NCBI GenBank assembly: GCA_003562475.1
Contig: PWUU01000005.1
Location: forward strand, 1-60,550
Source: Dehalococcoidia bacterium
Lineage (GTDB): Bacteria > Chloroflexota > Dehalococcoidia > GIF9 > AB-539-J10
Reading direction: 5' to 3'
Length of the DNA: 60,550 nt
Shown here: positions 44,156 through 53,215 of the stretch, piece after piece
Layout of the letters: every line of letters begins with the position of its first letter
Numbering within the stretch: the stretch's first letter is position 1
Translations under genes and position numbers: made by a program
The notes under the pieces: model-generated
What the model was told of the DNA's origin: nothing
The model's database searches: none
Seen by the model: the letters and a program-made list of their open reading frames with translations, nothing else

Positions 44156-45091
44156 TTACAAGCCGCGCAGACCTTCCGGTCTGAGAAGTGAAGGGTCGCG
44201 CTTGTCCAGTACCCTGTCGATCTGTGCGAGCATCTTGTCCTTTTCTGCTGGCAGTGTGCCCTTTACAGTGATGTAGTTTGACGCGTGCATCGAGCTGAAG
44301 AAACAGCGTGTGAGTTCGAGGTGCTGTACGATCAGACGCAGCTCCTGAAGTGACTGGAAGGGCGAAATGGGCTTGAATTCGCCGCGCTCAATCGCCGTGT
44401 GTAGAGGAGTGCCCGGAACGACTGTGAGCGTCAGTGCCGCTCCGTATTCCGGGTCCATTTGTGACAGCACGTCCGCCGAGGCAACAGCGTGTTGTTCACT
44501 TCGTTCGGCACCTGCAAGCCCAAGGATAACCATTACCGAAAGTGCCAGCCCCGCCTCCTCAACACGTTGGGCCGCAGCGACCATCTCAGTGGCCGAGGTG
44601 TTCTTACACACCTGGCTTAGCACCTCATCGTCTCCGCTCTCGAGTCCCAGGTACAGGATGCTCAACTTGCGTCTCAGGAGCTCTTTGAGCTCATCGACGC
44701 TTCGGCGTAGTATGTCCTGAGCTGTCGCGTAGATGGCGATGCGCTCGATGCTGGGAAACCTGTCGTTGAGGTAATCGAGCACCTCGATCAGTTTGGGAAA
44801 CGGGTACACGAGCGCATCGCCGTCCTGTAAGAACACCCGCCGTCCGTCCCACTGACTGGCGAGTTGATAGACAACATGCGGCATGCCGGGGACAGCGACC
44901 CTCCTGCTCTTGAAGAGCCGGAGCGCATCAATCTCCTCCTTGACCTCCGCCACATCCCTCATCTGCAGCCTGGAGCCATAGTAGTAGCAGAAGGTGCAGG
45001 TGTTGTTTGAGCAGCCGCTGGTGACCGGCAGGTAATAACTCATCCACTCGCTTGGAGGTCTGAAGATTCTCGGTCTTTGAAAGCCGGACAT
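44156..45091 (-). CDS. Radical SAM protein with a Cx4CxxC cluster motif
   Basis: A 311-residue radical SAM protein. The cluster motif is GCSNNTCTFC (Cys-x4-Cys-x2-Cys instead of the usual Cys-x3-Cys-x2-Cys), followed by an aromatic YYY. The region FLQDGDALVYPFPKL and LGLESGDDEVL corresponds to the SAM-binding barrel strands of the Elp3/HemN/MiaB-like group. No B12 or TRAM domain is present. The family is widespread in anaerobes without an assigned reaction. It starts at an ATG with GAGAAAGG upstream. It is followed by nothing on its strand for 276 bases. Confidence 0.82.
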   Translation of the reverse strand: MSGFQRPRIFRPPSEWMSYYLPVTSGCSNNTCTFCYYYGSRLQMRDVAEVKEEIDALRLFKSRRVAVPGMPHVVYQLASQWDGRRVFLQDGDALVYPFPKLIEVLDYLNDRFPSIERIAIYATAQDILRRSVDELKELLRRKLSILYLGLESGDDEVLSQVCKNTSATEMVAAAQRVEEAGLALSVMVILGLAGAERSEQHAVASADVLSQMDPEYGAALTLTVVPGTPLHTAIERGEFKPISPFQSLQELRLIVQHLELTRCFFSSMHASNYITVKGTLPAEKDKMLAQIDRVLDKRDPSLLRPEGLRGL

Positions 45092-45115
45092 TACCTTTCT
45101 CTCCGTTCGTTGATT

Positions 45116-45691
45116 CTACGGCACCCGTACGCCGAATTCCTGTAGTGCACGTGCAAGATGTGCCAGGGGAAGACCGACGACATTGGCAAAGTCTCCCTCT
45201 ATGCGGTCGATTATGGTGGCTCCGAGCCCCTGTATTTCGTACGAACCGGACTTGCCGATTGGTTCGCCCGAGGCCACGTAAGCTCGAATCTGCTCTCTAC
45301 TGAGGAAGCGGAGGTGTACAGCGGTGCTCTCGACCCCCTGATACATCTTTTCGGATGCGCCGTGCAAAATGGCAATGCCGCTGACGAGACGGTGGGTTCG
45401 GCCAACCAGCTTCTTGAGCATGGCCTCGGCATCAGCTGGCGACGTTGGTTTCCCGAGCATCTGCCCGTCGAGATCGATGACGGTGTCGGCACCTATTACG
45501 ATGTCATAGGGCCGTCGGAGAGAAACCTCTGTGGCTTTGCGTAGTGCCAGTATCCTCACATGTGTCTCGGGATCATGAGCATCCGTCGTCTCGCTGCAGT
45601 TGCTGGGGTCGACCAAGAAAGGTATCCCGGTGCGGCGCAGGAGGTCGCTTCTGCCTTCTGACGCTGATGCGAGCACGATAGAAACGGTCAT
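45116..45691 (-). CDS. maf: Maf-type nucleoside triphosphate pyrophosphatase
   Basis: A 191-residue Maf protein, a house-cleaning pyrophosphatase that hydrolyses dTTP/UTP or modified nucleotides and affects septum formation. The N-terminal LASASEGRSDLLRRTGIPF, the catalytic IGADTVIDLDGQMLGKP and the C-terminal GKSGSYEIQGLGA motifs are intact. The start ATG at 45691 overlaps the msrB stop (ATGA), so the frame upstream of it is msrB antiphase. The two are translationally coupled. Confidence 0.92.
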   Translation of the reverse strand: MTVSIVLASASEGRSDLLRRTGIPFLVDPSNCSETTDAHDPETHVRILALRKATEVSLRRPYDIVIGADTVIDLDGQMLGKPTSPADAEAMLKKLVGRTHRLVSGIAILHGASEKMYQGVESTAVHLRFLSREQIRAYVASGEPIGKSGSYEIQGLGATIIDRIEGDFANVVGLPLAHLARALQEFGVRVP

Positions 45692-46122
45692 TGGTTGCTT
45701 GACTCTGATAATCCCTGTTGAGGCTGCGCACACGAAAACCGCATGGCCAGAGAGTTAATGCAGTATCGTCGTCCTGCGGGTGCGGGTCCGTCGTCGAAGA
45801 CGTGCCCGAGGTGTGCGTCGCACCTACTACAGATGACCTCGGTTCGGTTCATATCATGACTGGTGTCGCTCCGGGTGGAGACGCTCTCATCAGAAGCTGG
45901 TTCTACAAAACTCGGCCAGCCCGACCCCGAATCGTACTTGGCGTCCGACTTGAATAGTGTCTGTCCACAACAGACGCACTCATAGGTTCCCTCCTCGTGG
46001 TGGTTCAGGAGTTCTCCTGAGAAGGGGGGTTCAGTGGCCCGTAACCGCGTCACGGCGTACTGCGCTGGAGTAAGCGTCCGCAGCAATTCAGCGTCGTCAG
46101 GAGTCTTATCCCCCTCTGCCAT
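45688..46122 (-). CDS. msrB: Peptide-methionine (R)-S-oxide reductase
   Basis: Reduces methionine R-sulfoxide in proteins and so repairs oxidative damage. The 144-residue protein has both zinc-binding pairs (CVCCG and CSRCDAH), the GSGWPSF block, and the catalytic Cys in RRYCINSLAMRF. ATG 46122 is preceded by GAAGGAGACC; the longer frame toward 46572 runs into the tRNA-Gly-derived repeat and is not coding. It precedes maf with a 4-base overlap. A repair enzyme in a strict anaerobe points to occasional oxygen exposure. Confidence 0.93.
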   Translation of the reverse strand: MAEGDKTPDDAELLRTLTPAQYAVTRLRATEPPFSGELLNHHEEGTYECVCCGQTLFKSDAKYDSGSGWPSFVEPASDESVSTRSDTSHDMNRTEVICSRCDAHLGHVFDDGPAPAGRRYCINSLAMRFSCAQPQQGLSESSNQ

Positions 46123-46359
46123 GGTCTCCTTCGTCGAGCGTCGGTCCAGCTTATGCTGATATCCCGGGAGCACATTATCCGAACGAGAAGCGAGCGGTGT
46201 CAAATCGACGGATCGGAGATGTGCTTTCCTTTGCGAATCGTCATAGCAGTGGGAGCATTGTCCCGAGTCCAGGTCGGGAGTGTCGTCGTCACGAGGAAAC
46301 GACCATGAAGAACAACGCGGCGCCACACTGTGAAACGCTTCGGTACGAAACACCTCGGC

Positions 46360-46506
46360 TGGAGCGGGAGACGGGATTCGAACCCGCGACAGCCCGCTTG
46401 GGAAGCATGCACCCCTTTGGCCCGTGCTGCCAGCTTTGCCGCCAGAAGGTCGCAAAGCTGATCCAGTTGTTCGGGATTGAGAGAGGCAGGCACCCCGTTG
46501 ATTCCA
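46360..46506 (-). repeat. tRNA-Gly(CCC) 3'-half repeat, copy A
   Basis: Minus-strand bases 46409 to 46360 form the anticodon arm, variable region, T arm (GCGGG-TTCGAAT-CCCGT), acceptor 3' strand CTCCCGC, T73 and CCA of a tRNA-Gly. The loop TTCCCAA gives anticodon CCC. The D arm and 5' acceptor GCGGGAG are missing; instead a further 97 bases match copy B (58467-58614) at roughly 90 percent by eye. The anticodon stem is imperfect (one mismatch, one wobble). It is likely an attachment-site remnant of an element that integrates in tRNA-Gly. It abuts a truncated AAA+ ATPase gene. Confidence 0.75.
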
Positions 46507-46546
46507 ACAACCGTGCCCGGCAAGACGAGTGCTAAGATGACTGCGT

Positions 46547-47017
46547 TCAGCGGCGGATGGCAACGAGACCACACTTTATTTGCGCCAGCGTGAGCCTCTC
46601 GGTCACCCTTGCCAGACGTTCGTGCAGAAGTCCCGGTATAGGGATGCGTTTGGCGAGGTACTCGATGTATGCCGTGCGCTGCTCGAGGTCCGCCGGCTCG
46701 AATGAGACGATCCGGTCAAAGCGCGACGGCCTGTCCTTCAGCGCCTCATCGAGGATGTCCACACAGTTCGTGGTGGTGATTGTGACCACGTTCCGGCATT
46801 CCTCCACCCCATCCAGGTGAAAGAGGAGCTGCGCCAGCGACTCGCCACGTGAGTACATTGACGCGTGGCGGTCCTGCCTGATGAGGTCTATGTCCTCGAG
46901 TATGACGATGCTGGGGCTGATGTCGCGTGCCACCCTGTACACGTCATCGATGCACATGCCGTACTGCAAACCGCTGGCATGGACCACAATGCAGGAGATG
47001 CCCGGGCTGTGGTTCAT
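46547..47017 (-). pseudogene. Truncated AAA+ ATPase
   Basis: About 156 codons match the middle of an AAA+ ATPase domain: Walker B and ED in SPSIVILEDIDLI, sensor 1 region VVTITTTNCVDILDEAL, arginine finger region DRPSRFDRIVSFE, and the start of the small helical lid. Walker A and everything before it are missing, and the lid stops at LVAIRR. Both ends are therefore lost. The 3' end lies 40 bases from the tRNA-Gly repeat; the 5' end runs into the promoter region of the sensor kinase gene. It is likely debris from the same integration or deletion event. Confidence 0.65.
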
Positions 47018-47086
47018 CTTTTTGTCTTCACGGATGTAGAATTGTATTGTCTGAGTACAAAGTCGATTGGCGAGGGTGGGTTGAAG

Positions 47087-48406
47087 ATGCAAGAGAAGCG
47101 AGAGAACAGTAAGGAAGACCCTGTCTCCACCATCGGTTTATCTGACTCCGGTGGCTCGGCTCACGTCATGGCTAAGCGAGCTCGAGAAGTCAGCGACTAC
47201 CTTGTAGCTGTAAGTCGGATCTCGGCCGCAACGAGCGGCCTAACAGACCTGAACGCTATTCTTCCCATCGTGTTGAATACCACCCTGAGTCTTATGGATG
47301 GAGTGGTCGGCGGGATAATGCTTCTGGATAACGAAACGGGAATGCTGTCCTACTGTGTCCACCATGGTCTGTCGGACAAGTACACTACCGAAATGCGCCT
47401 TCGGCCTGGTGAGGGAGTTGCAGGCCAGGTTGCCCAGAGCGGCAGGCCAATCCTGCTGGATGACATCTCCTCGAACCCCAATGCCGCCAGACTGGACCTC
47501 ATAACTACAGAGGGGATAAAGGCATTCGTCAGTATACCCCTGCGGGCGAGAGATAACGTCCTGGGAGTACTCAATGTTGGCAGCCACAGGGCGCGGCACT
47601 TCACCACGGAAGATCTGCACCTCCTGGGCACTATTGGCGACCAGCTGGGCATAGCTATTGAACACGCACGGCTATATGAAAGGCTGGCGAAGGCGAGAGA
47701 AAGATATCGGCAGGTAGCACGCCAGGTGCTGCTGTCCCAGGAAGAAGAGCGGAAGCGAGTTGCAAGAGAGCTACACGACGAGACCAGCCAATCGCTTACA
47801 GGTCTGGCTCTTACGCTGCAGGTGCTCATTCAGAGCGCAGAAGCAGCCGGCGTCCGCGAAAGCGAATTCAAAGCGACGCTGGAAAGGGCACACTCGCTGA
47901 CGGTGCAGATCAGCAGCGATGTGAGCCGGTTGATTGCGAATCTACGGCCCACTCTCCTGGATACGCTGGGACTCTTCCCGGCTATTCGACGGTATGCAGA
48001 GACTAACCTCGGTCCTCTCGGTGTCAACGTTTATGTCGAAGCGGAAGAGGCCACCAGTCCCCCTGAGGAAGTGGAAGTAGGACTCTTTCGTTGGGCACAG
48101 GGAGCGATAGGGAACATCATGCAGCATTCCGAGGCAAGGAATGTGACTATCTCCTGCAAGCGCGAGGATGACGAACTGGTCCTGCGCATCAGGGACGACG
48201 GCCGGGGCTTCAACGTCTCGGAGATAACCGGAGTTGAAGAGACCGGGAGAGGCGCAGGCTTGTTCAGCATGAAGGAAAGGATGAGCTTGCTGGGTGGCCA
48301 TTGTACCGCCGAGTCTCGTCCGCGGCACGGGACAGTGGTTACCGCCAGAGTTCCCATTTTCTGGAGCACCGCCGATGCGAAAGATACGCGTACTGGTAGT
48401 GGATGA
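47087..48406 (+). CDS. GAF-domain sensor histidine kinase (NarL-type partner)
   Basis: A cytosolic two-component sensor of about 439 residues. After a short tail a GAF domain (residues about 35-190, DGVVGGIMLLDNETG, GEGVAGQVAQSGRPI) should sense a small molecule, gas or redox state. The HisKA_3 dimerisation region carries the phosphorylated His in RELHDETSQSL, and the HATPase region has DDGRGF and the GRGAGLFSMKERMSLLGG lid. No membrane segment is present. ATG 47087 is preferred; the frame upstream is antisense to the ATPase remnant. It overlaps the next regulator by 32 bases. Confidence 0.88.
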   Translation: MQEKRENSKEDPVSTIGLSDSGGSAHVMAKRAREVSDYLVAVSRISAATSGLTDLNAILPIVLNTTLSLMDGVVGGIMLLDNETGMLSYCVHHGLSDKYTTEMRLRPGEGVAGQVAQSGRPILLDDISSNPNAARLDLITTEGIKAFVSIPLRARDNVLGVLNVGSHRARHFTTEDLHLLGTIGDQLGIAIEHARLYERLAKARERYRQVARQVLLSQEEERKRVARELHDETSQSLTGLALTLQVLIQSAEAAGVRESEFKATLERAHSLTVQISSDVSRLIANLRPTLLDTLGLFPAIRRYAETNLGPLGVNVYVEAEEATSPPEEVEVGLFRWAQGAIGNIMQHSEARNVTISCKREDDELVLRIRDDGRGFNVSEITGVEETGRGAGLFSMKERMSLLGGHCTAESRPRHGTVVTARVPIFWSTADAKDTRTGSG

Positions 48407-49028
48407 CCATACCGTTGTGCGACAGGGCATCTGTAGCCTGCTCAACCTGGCGCCGGATATTGAGGTTGTAGGTGAGGCGGCGAATGGGGAGAAGTCCATA
48501 GAGTTGGTCAGGAAGCTCAGGCCTGATGTAGTGCTTATGGACGTGGCTATGCCCGTCATGGGTGGATTGGAGGCGACGCGTCGCATAACCAGGAGCTTTC
48601 CGCACACGAAGATACTGGTGCTCACGCAATACGATGACAGGGAATACGTGTTTCCGATCATCGAGGGCGGAGCCTCAGGCTTCATCAGCAAGACGGCTGC
48701 CTCTTCAGACCTGCTGTCCGGCATTCGCTCGGTCTATGCGGGACACTCGTTCTTGTCTCCCTCTGTGACTAGGTTCCTTGTCGAAAGCCACAGGCAGGCA
48801 GCCGCAACGGTAACCAGCTCCGATCCCTATCAACAGTTGACCGACCGCGAAAGGGAGACACTGAAGCTCCTGGCGGAAGGGCATACCATTCAGGAAACAG
48901 CCAACATGCTGGGAATCAGCGGCAAGACTGTGGATGGGTACAAGACGAGCCTGATGGCCAAGCTCGATATTCACAATCGCACCGACCTGGTGAAATATGC
49001 CCTGCGCAAGGGGATAATCACGATCTGA
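48375..49028 (+). CDS. LuxR/NarL-family response regulator
   Basis: A 217-residue response regulator. The receiver domain has the acidic pair DD at VVDDHTVVRQGI, phospho-acceptor Asp in VLMDVAMPVMGG, and Thr and Lys of the switch in VLTQYD and ISKTAA. A C-terminal LuxR-type helix-turn-helix (LTDRERETLKLLAEGHTIQE) binds DNA. The start at 48375 overlaps the kinase gene, a strong sign that they are cognate. The target is unknown; the iron-sulfur operon downstream is a good candidate by position. Confidence 0.92.
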   Translation: MRKIRVLVVDDHTVVRQGICSLLNLAPDIEVVGEAANGEKSIELVRKLRPDVVLMDVAMPVMGGLEATRRITRSFPHTKILVLTQYDDREYVFPIIEGGASGFISKTAASSDLLSGIRSVYAGHSFLSPSVTRFLVESHRQAAATVTSSDPYQQLTDRERETLKLLAEGHTIQETANMLGISGKTVDGYKTSLMAKLDIHNRTDLVKYALRKGIITI

Positions 49029-49715
49029 GCTTGCCGACCGGTGCTGTGTGATTCTCTCCCCGTGAACGGCAGACGTCTCGTCACGCAACCGGTGTTTCCG
49101 CGGTCGCGCCTGTGGCTGCCGTGGAGAATGACACGGACGACAATCCAAGGTCACGCACTTCTTCACGATACTCAAGCTGAAGCGCGGCATCTTGAGCCAT
49201 CGACCGTTGTGAGAACTGCGAGCCGGATCAGACCGAAGTAGACCGGGCCGCAAAAGAGACCGGCCCGTGCTTGTTCTGCACCCCTCACCGTTGGCCCTCT
49301 CCAGCACGACAGTCGTCTTCCTCCCCCTGAACCATGTTCTTACCGTTTATGTCACCTGCTTTCCCGCGGCGTCGCTACGGCTGGTTCACTCATTCCAGGT
49401 CAAGCGCTGTGCATTCCACCCGAACCTGCATGTCCGCCAGGGGCGTTGAGGTTCCCTGAGGTTCGAACCTGCTCATCAACTCCGGAGCTGTCACTCACTT
49501 GCCGGAGGCACGATGCATTGTGCGGATATCCCTTCCGGCACGCCGACATCGAAACACTGTACTTCAGCACACCAGCAGTGCGGCCAACACCAGGGATTAC
49601 CCCGATCCAATCAGGGTGATCTTCCCTGCGTTACGGGGGCGAACACCTCTACCGGGTTTCGCATAAGTGCTTACACTTGATGGTAGATGAAGGGCCTCGA
49701 AGAAAGGAGGCGAAG
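49029..49715. other. Gene-free stretch between the two response-regulator genes
   Basis: No frame here has both a ribosome site and protein-like sequence. A GC hairpin (CGGGCC/GGCCCG, near 49240) and a bulged one (AGGGATTACCC with GGGTGATCTTCCCT, 49591-49626) are visible, neither with a T tract. A short AAGTG-CTTA-CACTT palindrome lies near 49664-49677, just upstream of the double-receiver gene, and could be regulatory. Confidence 0.35.
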
Positions 49716-50501
49716 ATGGACAAGGCAAAGATTCTTATCGTTGATGACGAATCTGAGTTCGTCTCAGAGATGCAGGCCAGACTGGAATCATGCAACTACC
49801 GGGTAGCAGTCGCCGGTAACAGGCAGGTGGCGCAGGAGATGGTGTCCCGCGAGAGGCCTGACCTGGTTGTTCTGGGAACCATAGGACTCCGCGGGGATGC
49901 TTTCGTGTTCCACCGGTGGCTTAGGCGGAGTTCCCATTGCCGAGACATACCGCTCATCGTGGTTGACGCCCCTCCTGAGACGCACCTGCTCAAAGGCTGG
50001 AAGCGGCACGAGGGGATGCAGCTTGAGTCTGAGGACTACGTGCGCAGACCGATCAGTCCAACAGCACTGTTGTCCGCAATCGAGAACCTTCGTGAGCGGT
50101 TGACCCGTAGGATCAAGGTGCTCGTTGTGGACGATCATACGGTGGTGCGGCAGGGAATTCATGCTTTGCTCAGTTTGCAGAGAGATATGCAGGTCGTTGG
50201 CGAAGCAGGAGATGGAAGAGAAGCACTACAGAAGCTGCCCCATCTGCAACCTGACGTCGTGCTGATGGACATAGTCATGCCTGGCATGGGTGGCCTGGAG
50301 ACAACCGCAGAGATATCCAAGCGCTACGGCGGGGTCAAGGTGCTGATGGTGAGCCAGTATGATGAAGAGGAGAACGTCGCTCGCAGCCGCAAGGTTGGGG
50401 CGTTTGGTTTCATACCGAAGAAGAGCGCCAGTACAGAGCTTCTTCTGGCCGGTATCCGGGCCGCATACCGCGGCGAGCACCTTGAGAAGGTTGCTGCGTA
50501 G
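49716..50501 (+). CDS. Double-receiver response regulator without output domain
   Basis: A 261-residue protein of two tandem CheY-like domains and no DNA-binding part. Receiver 1 (about 1-125) keeps VDDES but its phospho-acceptor position reads LVVLGTIG, so the Asp is lost and it should not be phosphorylated. Receiver 2 (about 133-255) is complete, with Asp in VLMDIVMPGMGG, and is close in sequence to the NarL-type regulator at 48375. It may act as a phosphate sink or adaptor of the same kinase. GAAAGGAGG lies 4 bases before ATG 49716. It ends 50 bases before the FdhA-like gene. Confidence 0.88.
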   Translation: MDKAKILIVDDESEFVSEMQARLESCNYRVAVAGNRQVAQEMVSRERPDLVVLGTIGLRGDAFVFHRWLRRSSHCRDIPLIVVDAPPETHLLKGWKRHEGMQLESEDYVRRPISPTALLSAIENLRERLTRRIKVLVVDDHTVVRQGIHALLSLQRDMQVVGEAGDGREALQKLPHLQPDVVLMDIVMPGMGGLETTAEISKRYGGVKVLMVSQYDEEENVARSRKVGAFGFIPKKSASTELLLAGIRAAYRGEHLEKVAA

Positions 50502-50551
50502 CTGCACCCTGACAGCCGTTCCAGGCTGACAGAGTGGACCGGGAGGTCGCA

Positions 50552-53215
50552 TTGCGGCCGATAACAATCGTCATAGATAGACGCGAAGTAAGCGGTCACC
50601 CGGGGATGAGCGTACTGGAGCTAGCGCGTGAGTCCGGTATCGACATCCCCGTTCTCTGCTACGACAGTCACCTGTCTCTTTCAGGCGCATGCCGCCTCTG
50701 CATCGTAGAGAACGAGCAAAGCGGGACGCTGCTGGCTTCCTGTGTGACTCCGATAGCGCCTGGAATGGTAATCAATACTCAGTCCCAACGGGTCATAGAG
50801 CATCGCAAGACCATCGTCAAACTGATGCTTGCCAGTCACCCGGATGCGTGTACGGTGTGTGACAAGGGCAATCGCTGTCAGCTTCGGCAAATCGCATCAG
50901 ACATGGGTATCGGCTGGGTGGAATTCCAGCGGATCCCTCAGCCGGCCGTAATACAAGAGGTCAATCCGCTGATCGAGAGGGATCTGAGCAAATGCATACT
51001 GTGCGGCAAGTGTATCAGGGCGTGCCAGGAGCTGGTGGTTGAAGGAGCCATTGACTATTTTCACAGAGGTTTTGCCACCAAGCCAGCAACACTGAACGAT
51101 TCTCCGCTGGATGATTCTGAGTGCTCCTATTGCGGAACCTGTGTAGCACTGTGCCCCACAGGTGCACTGATGGAAAAGGAGAGGACATACGGAGGGACAA
51201 CGAATACTACGACGGAGACGACCTGCCCGTTCTGCGGTTGTGGATGCAGCATCTGCCTGGAAGTCAAGGATGGTCGCATAGTGCGGGTGAGTCCCGGCAA
51301 GGGAAGCTCAGTGAATGGCGGCACTCTCTGTGTTAGAGGAAGCTACGGGTGTGATTTCGTCCACAGCCCGGACAGAGTAGTCAAACCCCTCGTCAAGAGG
51401 AATGGGACTTTTCGAGAAGCGTCCTGGGAAGAAGCCCTGGAACAAGCAGCTGATGGACTAAGGCGGATAAGGGAGGAGCGAGGTCCTGACAGCTTGGCCG
51501 TGCTCGGGTCATCCAAGTGCACCAATGAGGATAACTACGTCCTGCAGCGCTTTGCCCGATGTGTGCTCGGCACAAACAACATTGACAACGGCAGCCGCCT
51601 GTACAACTCCACCAGCCGAACCGGTCTTGGTTCCTCTATTGGTTTCGCCAGCACCACCACTCATCTTGATGCCTTGGAGCAATCAGGAGCAATAGTTGTC
51701 ATCGGCGCTGACCCTGCCTCGTCAGCACCGGTTGTTTGCTACGCCATAAAGCGTGCCGTCAAGCACAAAGGCGCCAAGCTAATCCTGATAGACCCGCGGC
51801 AGACGAAGCTTTCTGCACTTGCCGATTTCTGGCTGCGACCCCATGTTGGCACCGACGTCGCTCTGCTGAACAGCCTGGCGAAGGTGATCGTTGACGAAGG
51901 CCTGCTGGATGAAGAGTATGTCACGCGAAGAACGGATGGTTTTGAGGTGCTGGCTGATGCGCTTGAGCGGTTCTCCCTTGAGTCTGCTGAGGCCATCACC
52001 GGTGTTCCTGCTGAGGACATTCGCGCCGTTGCTCGACTGTATGCCAGGGCGACTCAACCTGCGATTGTATACGGTACGGGAATCACTCAACAGGAACACG
52101 GTACAGACAGCGTAAGAGCTATAGCTAACCTGGCAATACTGACCGGACACATCAGGCGTGGCGGCATCTATGCTCTGCAACGAGACAGTAACGGACAGGG
52201 GGCGTGTGACATGGGGACGTTGCCCGACTTCCTGCCGGGACACCAGGACATGACAGATGCCGGGGCAAGGAAGCGATTCGAAGAAAGGTGGAAGGCAGAC
52301 TTGCCGTCCAATCCCGGGCTGAGTGCTATGGAGATCATCCAGCAGGCAGTCGAGCGGAAGACCCGGGGCCTGTATGTCATGGGAGAGAATCCCTGCGTGA
52401 GCTTTCCCCATACAGAGATGGTTGCCGAAGCCCTGGCTTGCCTTGACTTCCTGGTTGTGCAGGACATGTTCCTTACGGAGACGGCCAGAATGGCCGATGT
52501 GGTTCTGCCCGCGGCAAGCTTCGCTGAAAAGTACGGAACGTGCACTAGTTTCGAGGGTCGGATAGGCCGGCTGGCCAGAGCAATCGAGCCTGTTGGCGAA
52601 AGCTTGCCGGACTGGGAGATAGTTCAGCGATTGGCCGGTAAGATGGGAAATCCATTGCCATATTCGTCACTCGAGGATGTTATGAGTGAGATTGAGGAAC
52701 TGGTTCCTGCGTATGAGGCCTATGCCAGTTCGGGAAGACAGGATGAGTCAGACAGGTACAACGAAGGGCACACGGACGGGAGACAACTCATGAAGGGATT
52801 TGCACGGTTTCACCCAACTGAGTACACCCCATGTGACACAAGCCTCAAGGTGGATTATCCGTTTACACTGCTCGCCGGGTCCACCCTCTATCACTCCGGC
52901 ACCGGCGCCCGTAGCTCAAGGGCCTGGCGGCTGAGGCGGCGGTCCCCCCAATCATTTGTGGAAATCGGCACCGTTGATGCCGACAGGCTTGGCATCAGCC
53001 ACGGCGCTAAGGTCAACATCATTTCGCCGGTCTCAGAGCTAACTACCACAGCCAGGATCGTCGGCAGTCTGCGTGAATGGACGCTATTCGTGCCTGTGTC
53101 CTTCCCGGAGTCTCCGGTGAACAGGCTGTTTGACATCACTCTGGACCCGGAAGCAAAGGCGCCGGCACTCAAGGCGTGTTACGTACGACTGGAGAAGGTG
53201 AACTCCGATGCGTGA
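50552..53215 (+). CDS. FdhA/NuoG-like molybdopterin subunit lacking the formate-dehydrogenase active site
   Basis: An 887-residue iron-sulfur molybdopterin protein. N-terminal clusters in order: [2Fe-2S] (CYDSHLSLSGACRLC), His-Cys [4Fe-4S] (HPDACTVCDKGNRC), two ferredoxin clusters (CILCGKCIRAC, CSYCGTCVALC), then the CPFCGCGC cluster and the bis-MGD domain. At the site where formate dehydrogenases have Sec or Cys followed by His, this protein reads SRLYN: Tyr (codon TAC at 51602) and Asn. No TGA codon is present, so selenocysteine is excluded. Formate oxidation by the normal mechanism is therefore unlikely. TTG 50552 has GGGAGG 5 bases upstream; GTG 50534 is an alternative. It leads an operon with NuoE/NuoF-like, MetV and MetF genes. 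Confidence 0.88.
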   Translation: MRPITIVIDRREVSGHPGMSVLELARESGIDIPVLCYDSHLSLSGACRLCIVENEQSGTLLASCVTPIAPGMVINTQSQRVIEHRKTIVKLMLASHPDACTVCDKGNRCQLRQIASDMGIGWVEFQRIPQPAVIQEVNPLIERDLSKCILCGKCIRACQELVVEGAIDYFHRGFATKPATLNDSPLDDSECSYCGTCVALCPTGALMEKERTYGGTTNTTTETTCPFCGCGCSICLEVKDGRIVRVSPGKGSSVNGGTLCVRGSYGCDFVHSPDRVVKPLVKRNGTFREASWEEALEQAADGLRRIREERGPDSLAVLGSSKCTNEDNYVLQRFARCVLGTNNIDNGSRLYNSTSRTGLGSSIGFASTTTHLDALEQSGAIVVIGADPASSAPVVCYAIKRAVKHKGAKLILIDPRQTKLSALADFWLRPHVGTDVALLNSLAKVIVDEGLLDEEYVTRRTDGFEVLADALERFSLESAEAITGVPAEDIRAVARLYARATQPAIVYGTGITQQEHGTDSVRAIANLAILTGHIRRGGIYALQRDSNGQGACDMGTLPDFLPGHQDMTDAGARKRFEERWKADLPSNPGLSAMEIIQQAVERKTRGLYVMGENPCVSFPHTEMVAEALACLDFLVVQDMFLTETARMADVVLPAASFAEKYGTCTSFEGRIGRLARAIEPVGESLPDWEIVQRLAGKMGNPLPYSSLEDVMSEIEELVPAYEAYASSGRQDESDRYNEGHTDGRQLMKGFARFHPTEYTPCDTSLKVDYPFTLLAGSTLYHSGTGARSSRAWRLRRRSPQSFVEIGTVDADRLGISHGAKVNIISPVSELTTTARIVGSLREWTLFVPVSFPESPVNRLFDITLDPEAKAPALKACYVRLEKVNSDA

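Noticed and set aside
46197-46535. Plus-strand ORF with the string RLERETGFEPATA, and its equivalent at 58412-58675
   Set aside because: These are antisense translations of the tRNA-Gly 3' half, a well-known type of spurious ORF.
49235-49270. Rho-independent terminator after the NarL-type regulator
   Set aside because: The CGGGCC/GGCCCG stem has a 12-base loop and no T tract, and lies about 200 bases past the stop; too weak to call.
50552-53215. Possible selenocysteine in the FdhA-like protein
   Set aside because: The active-site position is a TAC codon and the frame has no in-frame TGA, so no Sec insertion is needed.
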